Assembly (NCBI GenBank): GCA_958425285.1
Contig: CATZVV010000076.1
Coordinates: 1-7,979 of the forward strand
Origin: an uncultured Lachnoclostridium sp.
GTDB taxonomy: Bacteria; Bacillota; Clostridia; Lachnospirales; Lachnospiraceae
Direction: 5' to 3'
Length of the DNA: 7,979 bases
Positions 6,829-7,979 of this stretch are shown here, piece by piece. Positions within the stretch are counted from its first letter, which is position 1, and the number at the start of each line of letters is the position of its first letter. The translations under genes and the position numbers were made by a program. The notes beneath the pieces were generated by a model. It worked only from the letters and a program-made list of their open reading frames with translations. It had not been told where the DNA came from and made no database searches.

Positions 6829-6995
6829 ATACTCCCCTCCACATACTCTAACCCATGCTCCCGGCACCACTGGATCGCCTGTTTCCTGTAATATTCTGCC
6901 TAAAAATCATACTACTGCTGTAATATTCCCATTCTATCTACCATATCCTTAAATCTCCTGAATGCCCCACGCCCCTAATAATTTTCTAATCGTAA
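6825..6995 (-). pseudogene. UPF0158-family C-terminal remnant with three in-frame TAGs
   Basis: One minus-strand frame from 6995 to the TGA at 6827-6825 reads LRLENY, TAG, GRGAFRRFKDMVDRMGILQQ, TAG, YDF, TAG, AEYYRKQAIQWCREHGLEYV and EGSM. The signature GRGAFRRFKD...W/YxF..EAYR..AI.WCE..GI.Y is that of the C-terminus of UPF0158 family proteins (PF03682, function unknown). Here TAG at 6914-6912 replaces the usual Trp (TGG to TAG), and others lie at 6977-6975 and 6902-6900. A TAA at 6998-6996 closes the frame upstream, and roughly the N-terminal half of the gene is gone. Its terminal TGA overlaps the GTG start of the GNAT remnant (GTGA), which points to an ancestral UPF0158-GNAT operon. It is too damaged to be functional. 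Confidence 0.72.
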
Positions 6996-7020
6996 TTACT
7001 CTTTGTTAAAAAACAGGATG

Positions 7021-7979
7021 TTAATTTTCTCTTTTCTTATCATATTCTAACGCTTCATACTCTCTCTGCAATTCTCGTAATAGTTCCTCTTCACTTGGCA
7101 AATATAGCTTATATTTTGAAGCGAAAATCTGTGTTTCATTTTCTGGCAACGTATACTTAACTACAGATTCACTTTTATCCGCACACAGTACAATTCCTAT
7201 AGGAGGATTGTCTCCTTCATTCATCAATTCACGTTCATAGTAATGTACATACATCTGCATCTGTCCTAAATCCTGATGTGTCAAATCTCCAATTTTTAAA
7301 TCAATTAGTACAAAGCATTTCAAAATATAATTATAAAAGACAAGGTCTATTCGGAAATGTCGCCCATCAAATGTAATCCTCTTCTGTCTTGCAACAAACG
7401 AAAATCCCCGCCCCAATTCCAATAGAAACTTTTGCAAATGCGTAATCAAAGCTTCCTCTAAGTCATTCTCATAAAAATCATCATTAGGATTCAGACCAAG
7501 AAACTCTAATACATATGGATCACGAATAATGTCCTCTGGCACCTTTGCCGGTTCTAATTTCAGAATTTCTTCTGTAACCTTTTCTTTGTTTTAACTGGAA
7601 AGCAATCTTTCATAAAAAAATGAATTAATTTGCCTTTCAAGCTGTCGTGTACTCCAATTCGATTTTATTGCCTCTTCGGTGTAAAACTGACGAGCATTTT
7701 CATTTTCCACACGCATAAGTAGACGATAATGCGTCCAACTCAATTCGTCACGCAGTGCGTGACTATTCGGAAATGTCAGATAAAACTGTCTCATGTATTT
7801 TAGATTAGTAGGCGTAAAACCTTTTCCAAAATCTAAAGTCATCTGTTTGGATAATTCCGCTATTGATCCACTTCCATACTCCGCTTTCTCGTATCCATCC
7901 TGCTGTTCCACTATACTTTTTCCTATATTCCAGTATGCTTCAACCATTGCAAAGTTTGCAGTTTGATATACTTTGTTTC
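7021..7979 (-). pseudogene. DUF1016/YhcG-type PDDEXK nuclease, split by in-frame TAA, partial at right edge
   Basis: The frame is open to the window edge, so the true start lies outside. The ATG at 7947 is internal, preceded in frame by NKVYQTANFA. The first part (to 7594) has the DUF1016 N-terminal pattern AYWNIGKSIVEQQDG, TNLKYMRQFY, LSWTHYRLLMRVEN and W.TRQLERQINS...YERLLSS. It then meets TAA at 7593-7591. The same frame resumes with NKEKVTEEILKLEPAK and PEDIIRDPYVLEFLGL, and reaches the nuclease domain: FRIDLVFYN and VLIDLKIG supply the D-(x)14-D-x-K core of the PDDEXK fold, ending with TAA at 7021-7023. Relatives are single proteins of about 330-370 aa, predicted nucleases often found in defence and mobile regions. 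A GTG at 7542 could in principle restart translation of the nuclease half, but no good ribosome binding site is seen. The stretch looks more AT-rich than the jet genes. A sequencing error or a recent mutation could explain the lone stop. Confidence 0.85.

Noticed and set aside
6130..6977. A recoded genetic code (TAG as sense) for the whole window
   Set aside because: jetC ends properly at TAG just before jetD, one amber replaces Trp rather than Gln, and neighbouring genes also carry a TAA stop, a frameshift and truncations, all of which fit ordinary decay better.
1..7979. tRNA, CRISPR array, insertion sequence or rho-independent terminator
   Set aside because: No cloverleaf-like segment, spaced repeats, transposase-like protein, or GC-rich stem followed by a T-run was found by eye on either strand.

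Overview
The window reads almost entirely from the minus strand. It holds a Wadjet-type SMC defence operon (jetA-jetB-jetC-jetD, running from 5552 down to the left edge). Upstream of it lies about 2.4 kb of broken accessory genes. The moderate-to-low GC, strong AAGGAG/GAGGAGG ribosome binding sites and the flavour of the protein families suggest a Bacillota genome, most likely a Lachnospiraceae-like gut Clostridia. That assignment is inference from sequence style, not from a marker gene.

Region 1 (1-5552, minus strand) is the intact part. JetA (474 aa, kleisin-like), JetB (214 aa, MukE/KITE-like), JetC (1098 aa, SMC-type ATPase with Walker A, central hinge-like domain, signature and Walker B) and the first 61 residues of JetD (nuclease subunit, cut by the window edge) are packed without gaps. 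The jetA stop directly abuts the jetB ATG, jetB and jetC overlap by ATGA, and jetD starts 6 nt after the jetC stop. In characterised Wadjet/MksBEFG/EptABCD systems, the JetABC complex extrudes DNA loops, recognises small closed circular DNA such as plasmids, and triggers cleavage by the TOPRIM nuclease JetD. JetA does not look like the DUF3375 protein of type I, so this is probably a type II or III variant; I lean to type III.

Region 2 (5565-6995) is a graveyard of four minus-strand remnants. From the jet operon outward they are: a frameshifted KilA-N domain fragment that ends in the jetA ribosome binding site; a RhuM-family gene with an in-frame TAG and a lost C-terminus; the front part of a GNAT acetyltransferase with an in-frame TAG, now fused in frame to RhuM; and the C-terminal end of a UPF0158-family gene with three in-frame TAGs. 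The last two keep a GTGA stop/start overlap, a trace of a former operon. None of these looks able to make its normal product.

Region 3 (7021-7979) is a DUF1016/YhcG-type PDDEXK nuclease gene running off the right edge. One in-frame TAA falls in the linker between its N-terminal domain and its nuclease domain. The layout looks like a defence island or insertion hotspot in which older cargo is decaying beside a newer, apparently intact Wadjet operon. No tRNA, rRNA, CRISPR array, insertion sequence or convincing terminator was seen, and no plus-strand gene could be supported.
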